Source: Aspidapion aeneum (lineage: Eukaryota > Arthropoda > Insecta > Coleoptera > Brentidae). Taken from it: DNA of 64,000 nt. The stretch lies in contig OY755046.1 of NCBI GenBank assembly GCA_963576565.1, forward strand, positions 60,801,471-60,865,470, in the 5' to 3' direction. The notes under the pieces were generated by a model. It made no database searches. It was not told where the DNA came from and was given only the letters and a program-made list of their open reading frames with translations. Position numbers and translations under genes: made by a program. This document shows positions 10,701 through 22,700 of this stretch, in pieces; the stretch's first letter is position 1; each line of letters opens with the position of its first letter.

Positions 10701-13700
10701 GCATCGGAAGACAAGCTTGAAACTAGCTCTAAATGCAAAGCTTTGGTAGCATAACAAACGAAAAGACAAAGGTATGCTTTCGTCGTGCGAGCTCCTCGGT
10801 AGCGAGTCATTAACAGATTAAAGGGACCTGCGAAGTCAACACCTGTGTGAAGAAAAGGCTTAACTTGGCTCACGCGAAGTAAGGGTAGATCACCCATGGG
10901 AGCTTGAACAGGGGTTGGATTTATCTTATAGCAAGTAATACACTTAGAAACTACCTTTCTAATTACATTTTTGCAGGAAATTATCCAAAATTGTTGTGTG
11001 ATTATGTATTGAATTGATTGAATTCCTGCATGGAAATATTTCAAGTGTACATAACTAACCAAAAGTTCCGTAAATCGATGATTGTTGGGCAATAGAGCAG
11101 GAAATTTTTGTTGATAGGACAACGAAGTAGAATTTCTTAATCTGCCACCAAGGCGAAGTATGCTTTCATCATCTAAAAAGGGGCTTAGTCTTCTAAATAA
11201 TTTTGAGGGTAAAAGATGCTGTTGGATTCTATCAATTTCATGAGAAAAAGCTAAAGTTTGTACATGCTTTACTAAGAGCATGACAGACTGATGTAACTCT
11301 AAACTAGTAAGAGGTTCAGTTACTTTGATTTTGTTTCTACAATTCGACAAAAATCTTAAAATATATGCTAAAACTCTACGTAATCTATCAAAACTAAAAA
11401 TATTTTCTATTAGTTGAGCTAACAAATGGGGTTCTAATTCTGCTACAAGAAGACATGTTTTTCTATGTTCAGGAATGTCTTCATCAGACAATGGAAGATT
11501 TATTTCTGTCCATGTGTCGGTGTGTTGCGACAAAAAACTAGGGCCATACCACCACATTGAGCTTTCTGACAACTCAGATGGGAGGAGACCACGACTACCT
11601 AAATCTGCAGGATTGTTCTCAGATATGACATGATGCCAATGCGAGGAAGGGATTTTTTCTTGGATGAAAGTTGATCTATTACTAACAAAAGTGGTAAATC
11701 TATGTGGGGAAGACTTTATCCAAGAAAGGACTATAGTTGAATCACACCAAGCGTATATTTCACTAATTTTTAGCCTGGGCTGATAAATTCCTAGAACATA
11801 ATGTAACAATTTTGATAACAGAACTGCTCCACACAGTTCAAGGCGGGGTATACTAATTGTTTTTAAAGGGGCTACTTTGGATTTTGCAGTCACAAATTTG
11901 ACACAAAATTCATTATCTTTTAATGAAAATCTAAAATAAACAACAGCACAATAGCCTTTTTCAGAGGCATCTGAAAAGCCATGAATCTGAATTGATTGGT
12001 AACTATCAGGCACTACTCTACGAGTTATTTTACATAAAGATAGCAAACTAACTTCACTTGTAAATTTTTCCCATATTCTACTAATTTCTATCGAGGGTGG
12101 ATCATCCCAATTGAGCTTTAAGTCCCAAAGCTTCTGTATTAAATGTTTTAGGAAAAAAGTAACAGGGGTTAAGATACCTAGAGGGTCAAAAATCTTAGCT
12201 AAGTTGCTAAGTAAATTACGTTTTGTACACGGTGACAAAATTGAGTTTATCGAAAATTGATAGCAATCTGATGATGGACTCCACTCAAGTCCTAAAACTT
12301 TAAGAGTATTATTGGAATCAGCATCAAAGGATAAATTTTCATTACACAGATGAGAAGAAGGAAAGTCTGCCAAGAGTCTTGGGTCATTGCTGCACCACTT
12401 GCGCAATTCAAACCCACCTTTGGCAAGAAGAGAAATTAGGTCTTTCTGAATCCTTTTGGCACCTTCAAGGTCACAATGCATGCCAGTTATATCATCTACA
12501 TATGAGTGCGAGATAATTAGTTCTGAAGCTTCAGGGTAATTAACTTTCTCCTGCTCAGCTAAAGTAAGCAATGATTTGATAGCTAAATAAGGGCTGCATG
12601 TTAATCCATAAGTAACAGTACAGAGAGCTATGTCTTCGATTGGACCATCAGGCTGAAAACGCCAAAGAACGCGTTGATAATCCTGATGAGGAGGAGTAAC
12701 TAGAATTTGTCTAAACATTTTACAGATATCCGCTGTAAATACGAATTTTTCCAATCTAAATAACAGAAGTAATTGACATATGTCAGCTTGAAGTTTGGGA
12801 CCAGGAAGCAGGCAATCGTTTAATGAATAAGGATCACTAGAACTTTTAGCAGAGCCATTATAAACCACGCGAAGTTTAGTTGTGACACTAGAAGGCTTTA
12901 GTACACAATGATGTGGGATATAATAACTTTTATCTGGAATGGCCAAAGATGAAACTATTTTCATATGCCCTAAAGATAAGTATTCCTTCATAAAATCGGA
13001 ATATTGCATGTAAAGATCAGAATTTTTTAACAATCTACGTTCTAATGCTAAGAATTGCTTGAGTGCTAACTCTCTACTGTTGGGAAAAGAAGGTTCACTA
13101 GATTTAAAAGGTAAAGATACTACAAATCTGCCTGTCTCTGTTCTATAAGTGGTTTCAGAAAATATTTTTTCAGCTAAACTATCTTCAGGTGACATTGAAT
13201 TGACCTTGGGAACTTCCTCGACAAGCCAAAATCTTTGAATGGTATCTTCGAGGGTGTCCATTGCCAAAAATGTTTGAGAAATGAATTGACTAATTACTTT
13301 AGACGAAGAACAAGTTTTACCCATAAGCAAATAACCAAAAATACTATTAATTGCCACTGGATCATTAGGACCAGCAACAATCTTTCCATCTTTAAGTATT
13401 CTTGCAAATATATCAGCTCCTACTAATATATCAACCGGTCTAGATTTGTAAAAATAAGGATCGGCTAGCTGACAATTTTTTAAGAAAGGCCAATTAGTAG
13501 TGGAAAGTGTTGAAAGTGGAAGATTTCCACATATTTTAGGGATAACTACGGCACTAAATTCTAAAAGGGGACTAGATTTTCCTGAAGGACGAATGGTAGA
13601 AGAAATGCTCTCACAACTTTTAAGCATAGGGGCTTCACCAATGCCTTGCACATCGATATCTGATTTGTAACTATGTAAACCAAGACGTTTAACACAAGCT

Positions 13701-16700
13701 TTCGTTATGAAATTTGAGGTTGAACCTGAATCTACGATTATTCTAATAGGTTGATAATCGCCTTTGCTATCTAAAATTTCTACTATTGCGGTGGATAATA
13801 ATACACCCGAAGAATCGATGCTACTACTTAAACATAAGGGGTTGTCTACAGTTAATCCGACAAAAGCATTGGGGTTGCTTTGTGAATTTTGACTATCAAT
13901 ATGAGGTAATTGAGCTACAGAGTTAGCATTATTGGAAACTATACTACTATGGTTGGCATGGTGGTTGGCACCCGAACTAGTGGGGTGGCCAATGGAATTC
14001 GGGAAACTAGAACTAGAATGCGCTACTGGACTACAATGAGTATTGACACTCTGATTATAATAATTTGGAGTGGAACTAAAGCTACTAAAATGGGGGTTAG
14101 GACCCTGACTATGATTGTGTACAGGATTGTACTTAGGACCCTGACTATTATGGTGTGTAACAGTACTGCAGGCTTGAAAATTTCTATTATTTTGACTACT
14201 ATTATTCTGACTACTATTATTCTGACTACTATATAAGGTGCTAACTTGATTGGAACTATCATTTCCACTGAAACAAAGTAAACTATGGTGACGAACACCG
14301 CAACGAAAACAGGAATTAGTAGAGGGGCACTCCTTTATACTATGCGATCTAGAAAGGCAATTTAAACATAAATAATTTGCCTTGGCAAGTTTATAACGTT
14401 CATTGGGAGTTTTTGAGCGAAAAAACTGACATTTAAAAAGAGTGTGATAAGGTCCCTGTTTGCAAACTACACAAGTATTTTTATTATTATTTTGATTGGG
14501 TTGACTTAGAAAAACATTGGAAGTTTGTCTGGAGCTACCTGATTTAAAACTACTACTATTATTATTTATAGATTTTTTAAAGAATTTTTTATCTTCTTTA
14601 CGGGTTAATTCTACATTATCTAAAGCTTCACAGTGTTTTTCCAAATACGCTATTAACTCTTTATAATCAGGCATTTTATTGGAATCAGAAAGCTGTAACT
14701 CAAATTTTGTTGCTAAGGAAATATCTATTTTTCTATTAATCATTTGAACTAATGGAAATGACCAGGCGTCTATAGGTAACTGTAAATTGCGCAAGGCCTC
14801 TAAATTATCGTTAAAGGTATCTAACAGGGTACGTAAATCTTGAGGATTTTCTGAAGATACTTTTTTAGCATTTTCAATAGCTGACCAATGACTAGCTGCT
14901 ATGATTCGTTTTCTATAATACCTTTTACACAAAGTGTCATAAGCAATGGAATAATTAGCATGAGTTAGTGGCAAATGCTGAACTAGGAGTTTTGGCTGTT
15001 CCTCAAGGGCTTTCAGTAAATATTCGAATTTAGTTACATCCGAAAAGTGAGGATTGTTATGAACCAGGGCTTCAAACATATCTTTGAAACTAGGAAATGA
15101 AGTTACATCTCCTCTAAAAATAGGTAAATCTAAAGGTTTAAGATTGTTAGTAAACTGAGGTGCCCTTGATAAGGAAACAGAAGATTGCGTTTCACTAGTT
15201 GTATGAGAAAATAAGCTAAAATATATGCTTTTAATATGCCAGAATTTATTTTCAAAATCAGCTCGAACTTTATCTTCAGCTTGAAAATCATCCTGTTCAT
15301 CTAATAAACCTATCAAAATGTTATGCTGTTTACTGAAATCATCTCTAATTTGTTCTAGGTCTTGATAGCGAACCTTGAGTGAAGCATGATATTTGCTATC
15401 AGTCTCAGCTTTTATAGCAAAATCGTATATTTCAGTCATGCGACTAATTTCACTCAGTCTTAAGTTTGTTGCTTTTCTAACTTTATCTGACATTGTAGCT
15501 TAATAATTAAACCAAATTAAAAATTATAAAAAAATCTGTTTTATATTTTAAATTTAAAACAATAACAAAAAAATTTTTTTTTTTTTTTTATTTCCTAAGT
15601 TAAATTTTAAACTTAATAAATGGCGAGAAATCTACTAACTACCAATTTAATGAAGTTGTCTAAACGTGGTAAACGAGTGCTACTATTTGTTGAAAACAAA
15701 ATTTTTCTACTATTTTTTCTCAACTAATAAATTGAGCAATCAATTGGAAATTTTAAGAAAAAATGCTCCTACTACTAAATACGCAATTAATTTTATCAGT
15801 TATTTACCTAATTAGCATCTATAATTAATTATTTTATGGTTTCAGAAAAAAGCTACTACAATTTTCAATTTATACGTGTGACTGTGTATGACTAATGGCT
15901 GGACACAGTACTAAAGCAATGCATACAGTAAATTCTAATATGGAGTGTGGCTAAATTCTAATTGCGAGTGTGAAATCAACGGTGAATCAAGCGCTAACTG
16001 AGACACTATACGTTCTATACTATATGAGAATCCATTCCCATTACTAACACGACAGAGACCGGCTGCTAACTGCCGGCTTCGAAACAAAGCAAAAAAAGGC
16101 GATAAAGAAATTGATTTCTATTCAATTTGAATAAATGCACGACCTATAATTGGAAATTTTGTGTGAATGTTTTACAGCAAGAACTCTAAAAATTTATGTT
16201 AATTAATGACTATGTGCCGATTAGTTTACTCCTAACTTTGAGTTTAGTGAAAGGCGGATCAAAGTCACTATGTATTTTTATCAAAAAGTCTACCTACTAT
16301 ATAAAAAAAACGACGATTAGGGTAGTAAAGTAGGAGTAACGCTAGAAAGGATCCGGCTCGAAGGACCAAAAATGTGGGGGTGTTGAGTAATTTACTCAGG
16401 AGAGATTTAAAATGGACTGTATAAAGGGTTTTTGTTCTACTCACTGTTCGTTGCTGTGTTGTGGGATCGATGGGCGGCCGCCTTTATCCTGGCTTCAGCA
16501 GTTCTGTTGAGGGGTTTCCATTGCAGAGGTTTTAAGGAAGGGAGGACGAGGGAAAACACTCGCGAAAATTCGTAAATCTATTTACTTAAAATTATTTAAC
16601 TAAAAGTGCTTCACTTGATTGCACACCGTGTGATTGAATAGGGATTTGAAACGATATATCCCGTTGTAACTACAAATTCACACTGAATTTTCATTATATT

Positions 16701-19700
16701 TTTCTAAAAGCTACAGCTAAGGTGGACAAATCCCAATTCTACACAGTGAGCCAAAAAATATCTAATCCAATAAAAAGTAAAATTAAAATAACTAAATTCT
16801 AACATCCACACGAAATGAATGTACTGAGGACCGAACAGGTAGAATCATCCTTATATGAAATGATTCTAAGACCCAAAACAGAGAGTATTTTTTAGATTTT
16901 TTGCCTTAAGTATTATTTAATAAAAAATTTGCGCCCTTTTTTCTATTATAAGTTAACAGCTGTGTAACTTACCCACATAAACCACATCTTGTAAAACCAG
17001 TTTCTGAATTAAAAACACCATGCAGTTGAAAATGATTTGAGACCAACAACAATGTAGGACTACCGAATGTACAGATTGGGCATAATACGTCCGTCAATGT
17101 ATCTAAAACAATATAATTTTATCAAAACCTCGATCAAGACAGGACAAATATTTTTACCTTCCTTGCCCGTGCAGCAATGGCAAGAGAAGCTATTGTTTTC
17201 GATGAAATTTTTCAGCAAATTAAACGTTGTTTAAATATAATAATAAATTATATATATATTTATCGGTTTCAAAACGTTCTACGTCTTCCGATACCCAATC
17301 TCCACTCGTTTCTGTTTGCCCATAATTCATCATCTAGGCCTCTTATTCTTATTTCACTGTCTGTTCCTTATCTCCAGCTTCTCCTTGGCCGTCCTCGTTT
17401 TCTTCGGCCAGTTGGTTTCCATTGTAGTATTTGTTTAGGTAGTCTTTCATCATTCATTCTTTGTACATGTCCGTACCACACCAGTTGTTTTGTTCTTATA
17501 TCATCCACTAAAGTACGTTCACCCACTGTCATAATTTCTCTTATTCTTTGATTTGTAACTCTTTCTCTTTTTAATTTCCCTGCTGCTCTTCTCCAATAGT
17601 CCATCTCCGTAGCGGAAAGCATTTTTTCTGTTCTATCCTTGATTGGCCATACTTCTGAGCCGTATGTATTAATACTTTTTACAATGGTGTTATATATAAG
17701 CTTTTTGTTATGTTTTGATATACTTTGGTCCCAAATTATTCCATTTAATAAAGTTATTGCTTTTCTTCCCTGTACATTTCGATCTTTTATAGCTTTGTCT
17801 AGTGTTCCGTCAGCTGTAATTTTTAGACCTAAGTCTTTATACTCATCACAGGACTGAATTCGCTGCCCGGTATTTAAAATTAAATCCTGTTTCATTCCAC
17901 CGATACACATATACTCTGTCTTATTGAGATTAACCTCTAGTCCCCACTTATTGTACTCTTCTATTAGTTTTCGTGTCATATATTCGAGGTCGTCATAATC
18001 CTGAGCCACTACATCTGATCATCGGCGAAACATAAAGTATACAATGTAGTTTCGTCCAACTGAATTCCAATGTTTTGGCATTTTCTCTTCCATACTTTAA
18101 GGACTTGTTCCAAGTATATCTTGAAGAGCGTAGGCGAGATACAGCAACCTTGTTTAAGAACTTTATTTACTTAAAAGCCTTTGGTTAGTTTTGTTTATAT
18201 TTTAACTTTTGCCTTACTATTGCGGTATAACTCTTTGATGGCCTTAATTAGTTGTACGCTTATGTTTGTGTTTTCCAACGCTTTCCAAAGTAGACTTAGT
18301 GGTATACTATCATATGCCTTCTGCAAATCGACGTAAAGCAGATGCAGCTCTTGTCCGTATGCCATTTTCTTTTCAATAACTTGGGTTATACAAAAGAGAT
18401 GATCAGAAGTCGATCTACCCGCCCTGAAACCGGTTTGTTCTTCTGCCTCTATGTCTTTATATTCGCTTTCCACTTTATTTGTTATTATTTTACCGTGTAT
18501 TCTGCTTAGCGTACTAGTCACAGATATACCTCTATAATTGTCACATACTTTCCATCCTTTTTTATGTATTATAAATAAATTAGCGATGATTAAACCGATG
18601 TTCAATTGTTTTGGTGGATGTGTAATTGAGAACGGATTCTAATACATCTTGTGCTTTTTTCAATATTTAAATATAGATACATTTTTAATACGGTAATGCA
18701 TCTACAGATATAGTTTTAAGTTATTTATGTATTATTGAGCTTTGAAAATATTTGTATATAAGTTTTTTTACCAATCATGGGTTATTTCTATTGTTTTTCG
18801 AACTTTAAACCACTCCTCCGGGGTGTTACTAAAATTTGAGACTATTTTTAACGAGAATCCTACGATGACACGGACTAAATTTCCAAAAAATGACATTTTG
18901 TTACAAATTTTTTATGTGGTTTTTCTTTATTTCTAAAGTTAATTTGAATTTATATGAGACGAAACTCACTGAGAAATGCTTACTATCATATTGCACATTA
19001 GGGTGAACCAAATCTTTAAAGTTATTTGACCTGTATGTATTAAAAAATACACTTAAACCGGTCGGTATCAAGTCGATAGACTTGATACTTAAACCCGGTC
19101 TAAAATGCTAAGTTTTAAGGTCTTAGTAAATACTGGTGTTAATGTCTTCTTTTGAACAACTTACCATAGCTATGATGGTATTCTACTACGTGAATGAACT
19201 GACTTCGTTTACTCTCAAATGTTTGTGGGCACAGTTTGTCTTCACAAGTCAGCACCTTGCTAGTAGGCTAAAAAAAACATCTAGTTAGATGGCACTTCTT
19301 GCGAGAGTTCTCACTATTTAGAAAGGATTAGAGGCAAAACCGTCTAAACGAGAGAAAACTCTCGCATGAAGCGCCATCTACCGCGATACGAGAGAAACTA
19401 GAAAGGCGTAAATAAACTGCTATACATATCGATCAATGAAAAGATCGATTGCTTTCAGGCCAGATCATCGCTGATTGCGTTTTTAACCGCCATCAGACAC
19501 GTGAGCGTCAATCAGCGGAATTTTTAAGCCAAATAATACTAATAAACGTAAATTTAGTACCCGTGAATTTAAAAATCAAACAAGTTTCGTGGCTAATCGG
19601 GTAAAAAGGAGTTTTTGTTTCTCTCATATTTTTCCGTGGGTAGCTTGAAAGCTTAACCTCACGAGGGTCCAAGATCTAATGGACACCTAATAAGTGTTGA

Positions 19701-22700
19701 TAGTTAACTGTTTTGTCCTTATGAGACTCCTCAGAACACTGCTTGGTCAATGTGACACCCTTGCGAAGTTAATTAGACGGTTTTGTCTCTAATCCTTTGT
19801 AAATAATGAGAAAACTCTGACAAGACGCGCCATCTACCGCGATACGAGAGAAACAAGAACAAGATCAGGCGAAAATAAACTGCTATACATATCGATCAAT
19901 GAAAAAATCGATTGCAAATAAAAAGAAACAAACCATCCATGACCTACGACAGCTCTTCTGCCTTTCAGGCCAGATCAACGCTGATTGATTGCGTTTTTAC
20001 CCGCCATCAGACACGTGAGCGTCAACCAGCGAAATTTTTAAGCCAAATAATACTAACAAACGTCAAATTTAGTACCCGTGAATTTAAAAATCAAACAAGT
20101 TTCGTGGATAATCGGATAAAAAGGAGTTTGTGTTTCTCTCATATTTTTCCGTGGGTAGCTTGAAAGCTTAACCTCACGGGGATCCAAGATCTAATGGACA
20201 CCTAATAAGTGTTGGTAGTTAACTGTTTTGTCCTTATGAGACTCCTCAGAACACTGCTTGGTCAATGTGACACCCTTGCGAAGTTAATTAGACGGTTTTG
20301 TCTCTAATCCTTTGTAAATAATGAGAAAACTCTCGCAAGAAGCGCCATCTATCGCGATACGAGAGAAACAAGAACAAGATCAGGCGAAAATAAACTGCTA
20401 TACATATCGATCAATGAGAAGATCGATTGCAAATAAAAAGAAACAAACCATCCATGACCTACGACAGCTCTTCTGCCTTTCAGGCCAGATCAAGGCTGAT
20501 TGATTGCGTTTTTACCCGCCATCAGACACGTGAGCGTCAATCAGCGAAATTTCTAAGCCAAATAATACTAACAAACGTGAAATTTAATACAATTGATTGG
20601 TACAATTAAATTACAACACTTACTGAGTCAGGGTGATGGTTTTTAGTGTAATGAATCCAAATTGCATCTCTCCAAGAGTTTTTGTTCGGGGTCTGGCCAA
20701 CTTTAAATTGACATTCTGGCACAGTACATTTAAACAATTTGATTTTTGTAGTCTGTGGTTTTACAATAGCCTCCTTGTATATTTTTAGTCTTTGTGCTGG
20801 CGAAATAGGCTTTTTATTTGGTACCCTAAAAACAACAGTTTGTTACAAAGGGTAATAGACCTTTTAGTCCAGTAATATTTGGTGAAAAAACCTTGAAACT
20901 TTGAAATAAATAGGTGCAAGCTGATTTTTTAAAAACGATTTTTACATAGAAAGGTTCTATGGGCCATCAACTAAATCCTATCAAAAGTGCAAAGTTGCAG
21001 GACTACTAATTTCGTAAGCAATCGGGCAAGTAGACGGTACTTCCGGCAAGTGATCGGTCATTTTCGTCATTAATTTTTTAAATATCTCCATTTAACAGTT
21101 TTAGCACCTAGCCCCTTTGTTACTTCTGCTCCTCAATTATTCATTAGCATCTGGGACACATCCCAACGTATTATCCGCCAGAATCCCCTTTGACCTTCGC
21201 CAGATATAAGGCACTAAAGGTCCTAAAAATCAGTTTTTTGTGGTTTTCTCGAAAAGTAATAACTTTTTTTAAAAAAGTGAAGAAAGAAAAAATGTGCAAA
21301 ATCATTCGGCCTATAATGTAAAATTAAGAAAAGGACCTAACATTATAAAAAATGTATTTTTTTTTTTTGCCCACCCTTTAGTTAACTTGTAGAACTAATT
21401 AAGGCCATCAAAGAGTTATACCGCAATAGTAAGGCAAAAGTTAAAATAAAAGCAAAACTAACCAAAGGCTTTCAAGTAAATAAAGGTCTTAAACAAGGTG
21501 CTGTATCTCGCCTACGCTCTTCAAGATATACTTGGAACAAGTCCTTAAAGTATGGAAGAGAAAATCCCAAAACATGGGAATTCCGTTGGACGAAACCACC
21601 TTGTATACTTTATGTTTCGCCGATGATCAGATAGTAGTGGCTCAGGATTATGACGACCTCGAATATATGACACGAAAACTAATAGAAGAGTACAATAAGT
21701 GGGGACTAGAGATTAATCTCAATAAGACAGAGTATATGTGTATCGGTGGAATGAAACAAGATCTAATCTTAAATACCGGGCAGCGAATTCAGTCCTGTGA
21801 TGAGTATAAATACTTAGGTCTAAAAATTACAGCTGACGGAACACTAGACAAAGCTATAAAAGATCGAAATGTACAAGGAAGAAAAGCAATAACTTTATTA
21901 AATGGAATAATTTGGGCCCAAAGTATATCAAAACATAACAAAAAGGTTATATATAACACCATTGTAAAAAGTATTATTACATACGGCTCAGAAGTATGGC
22001 CAATCAAGGATAGAACAGAAAAACTGCTTTCCGCTACGGAGATGGACTATTGGAGAAGAGCAGCAGGGAAATCAAAAAGAGAAAGAGTTACAAATCAAAG
22101 AATAAGAGAAATTATGACAGTGGGGGAACGTACTTTAGTGGATGATATAAGAACAAAGCAACTGGTGTGGTACAGACATGTACAAAGAATGAATGATGAA
22201 AGACTACCTAAAGAAATACTACAATGGAAACCAACTGGCTGAAGAAAACGAGGACGGCCAAGGAGAAGCTGGAGAGAAGGAATAGACAGTGAAATAAGAA
22301 TAAGAGGCCTAGATGATGAATTATGGGCAAACAGAAACGAGTGGAGATTGGGTATCGGAAGACGTAGAACGTTGTGAAACCGATAAATATATATATATAT
22401 TTTTATAATCTTAAGCTTGATGACCACTTGTAGAAAACACCATGTTTTTAAATGTAGTGTTTGTTGCATTAAAGTTAAACAACTTTAAGTCAGGGTTAGG
22501 CCAATGGTCAATAATACCCTGACCGCCAATGGGACTTGGAAAAAAATATTTTTATACAATTAAGCACTGTACAGGGTGTCTCATTAAGCTTGGAAGATAT
22601 TTTTCAAAAATACCCGATATGCCGTAGTTTAGAGCCATAGTGCCTGAGATATTAGCAATTATAACAGTACCGCTCTTGTGTTAATTTTAGTATCCTTATT

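Larger units (their letters stand above)
9465..16837 (-). mobile_element. Complete BEL/Pao LTR retrotransposon
   Basis: Two long terminal repeats (9465-9923 and 16373-16837), read TG...CA on the minus strand, flank a single intact polyprotein frame. A 5-bp target duplication GGTAG sits at 9460-9464 and 16838-16842. Inside the 5' LTR is a primer-binding-like TGGTCCTTCGAGCC. The LTRs appear to differ only by small insertions totalling 6 bp near their ends, so the insertion is recent. It lies in the zinc-finger gene intron in the same orientation as the gene. Confidence 0.93.
8579..16850. mobile_element. Repeat family A copy, interrupted by a BEL/Pao element
   Basis: Ends GGATGATTCTAC(A)AAAA and CTTTTGGTAGAATCATCC form terminal inverted repeats. 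Without the nested retrotransposon the element is about 0.9 kb. Two other copies are at 33743-34623 (inverted) and 49672-50570. It encodes no protein and repeats the motif CATTCCTCTGG several times. A TTAT- or TAT-like target duplication is suggested. Confidence 0.7.

Noticed and set aside
13910..14298. Frames of 91-108 codons on both strands around the BEL linker region
   Set aside because: They are out-of-frame readings of the low-complexity Asn/Ser/Gln linker in the BEL polyprotein.
18600..18653. Weak acceptor and short frame (QDVLESVLNY) beside LINE copy a
   Set aside because: Poor pyrimidine tract and a quick stop; exon 4 joins exon 5 directly in phase.
22400..22555. Minus-strand exon-like open segment after TTCCAAG
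   Set aside because: No usable donor in the right phase before LINE copy b; exons 2 and 3 already join in frame without it.
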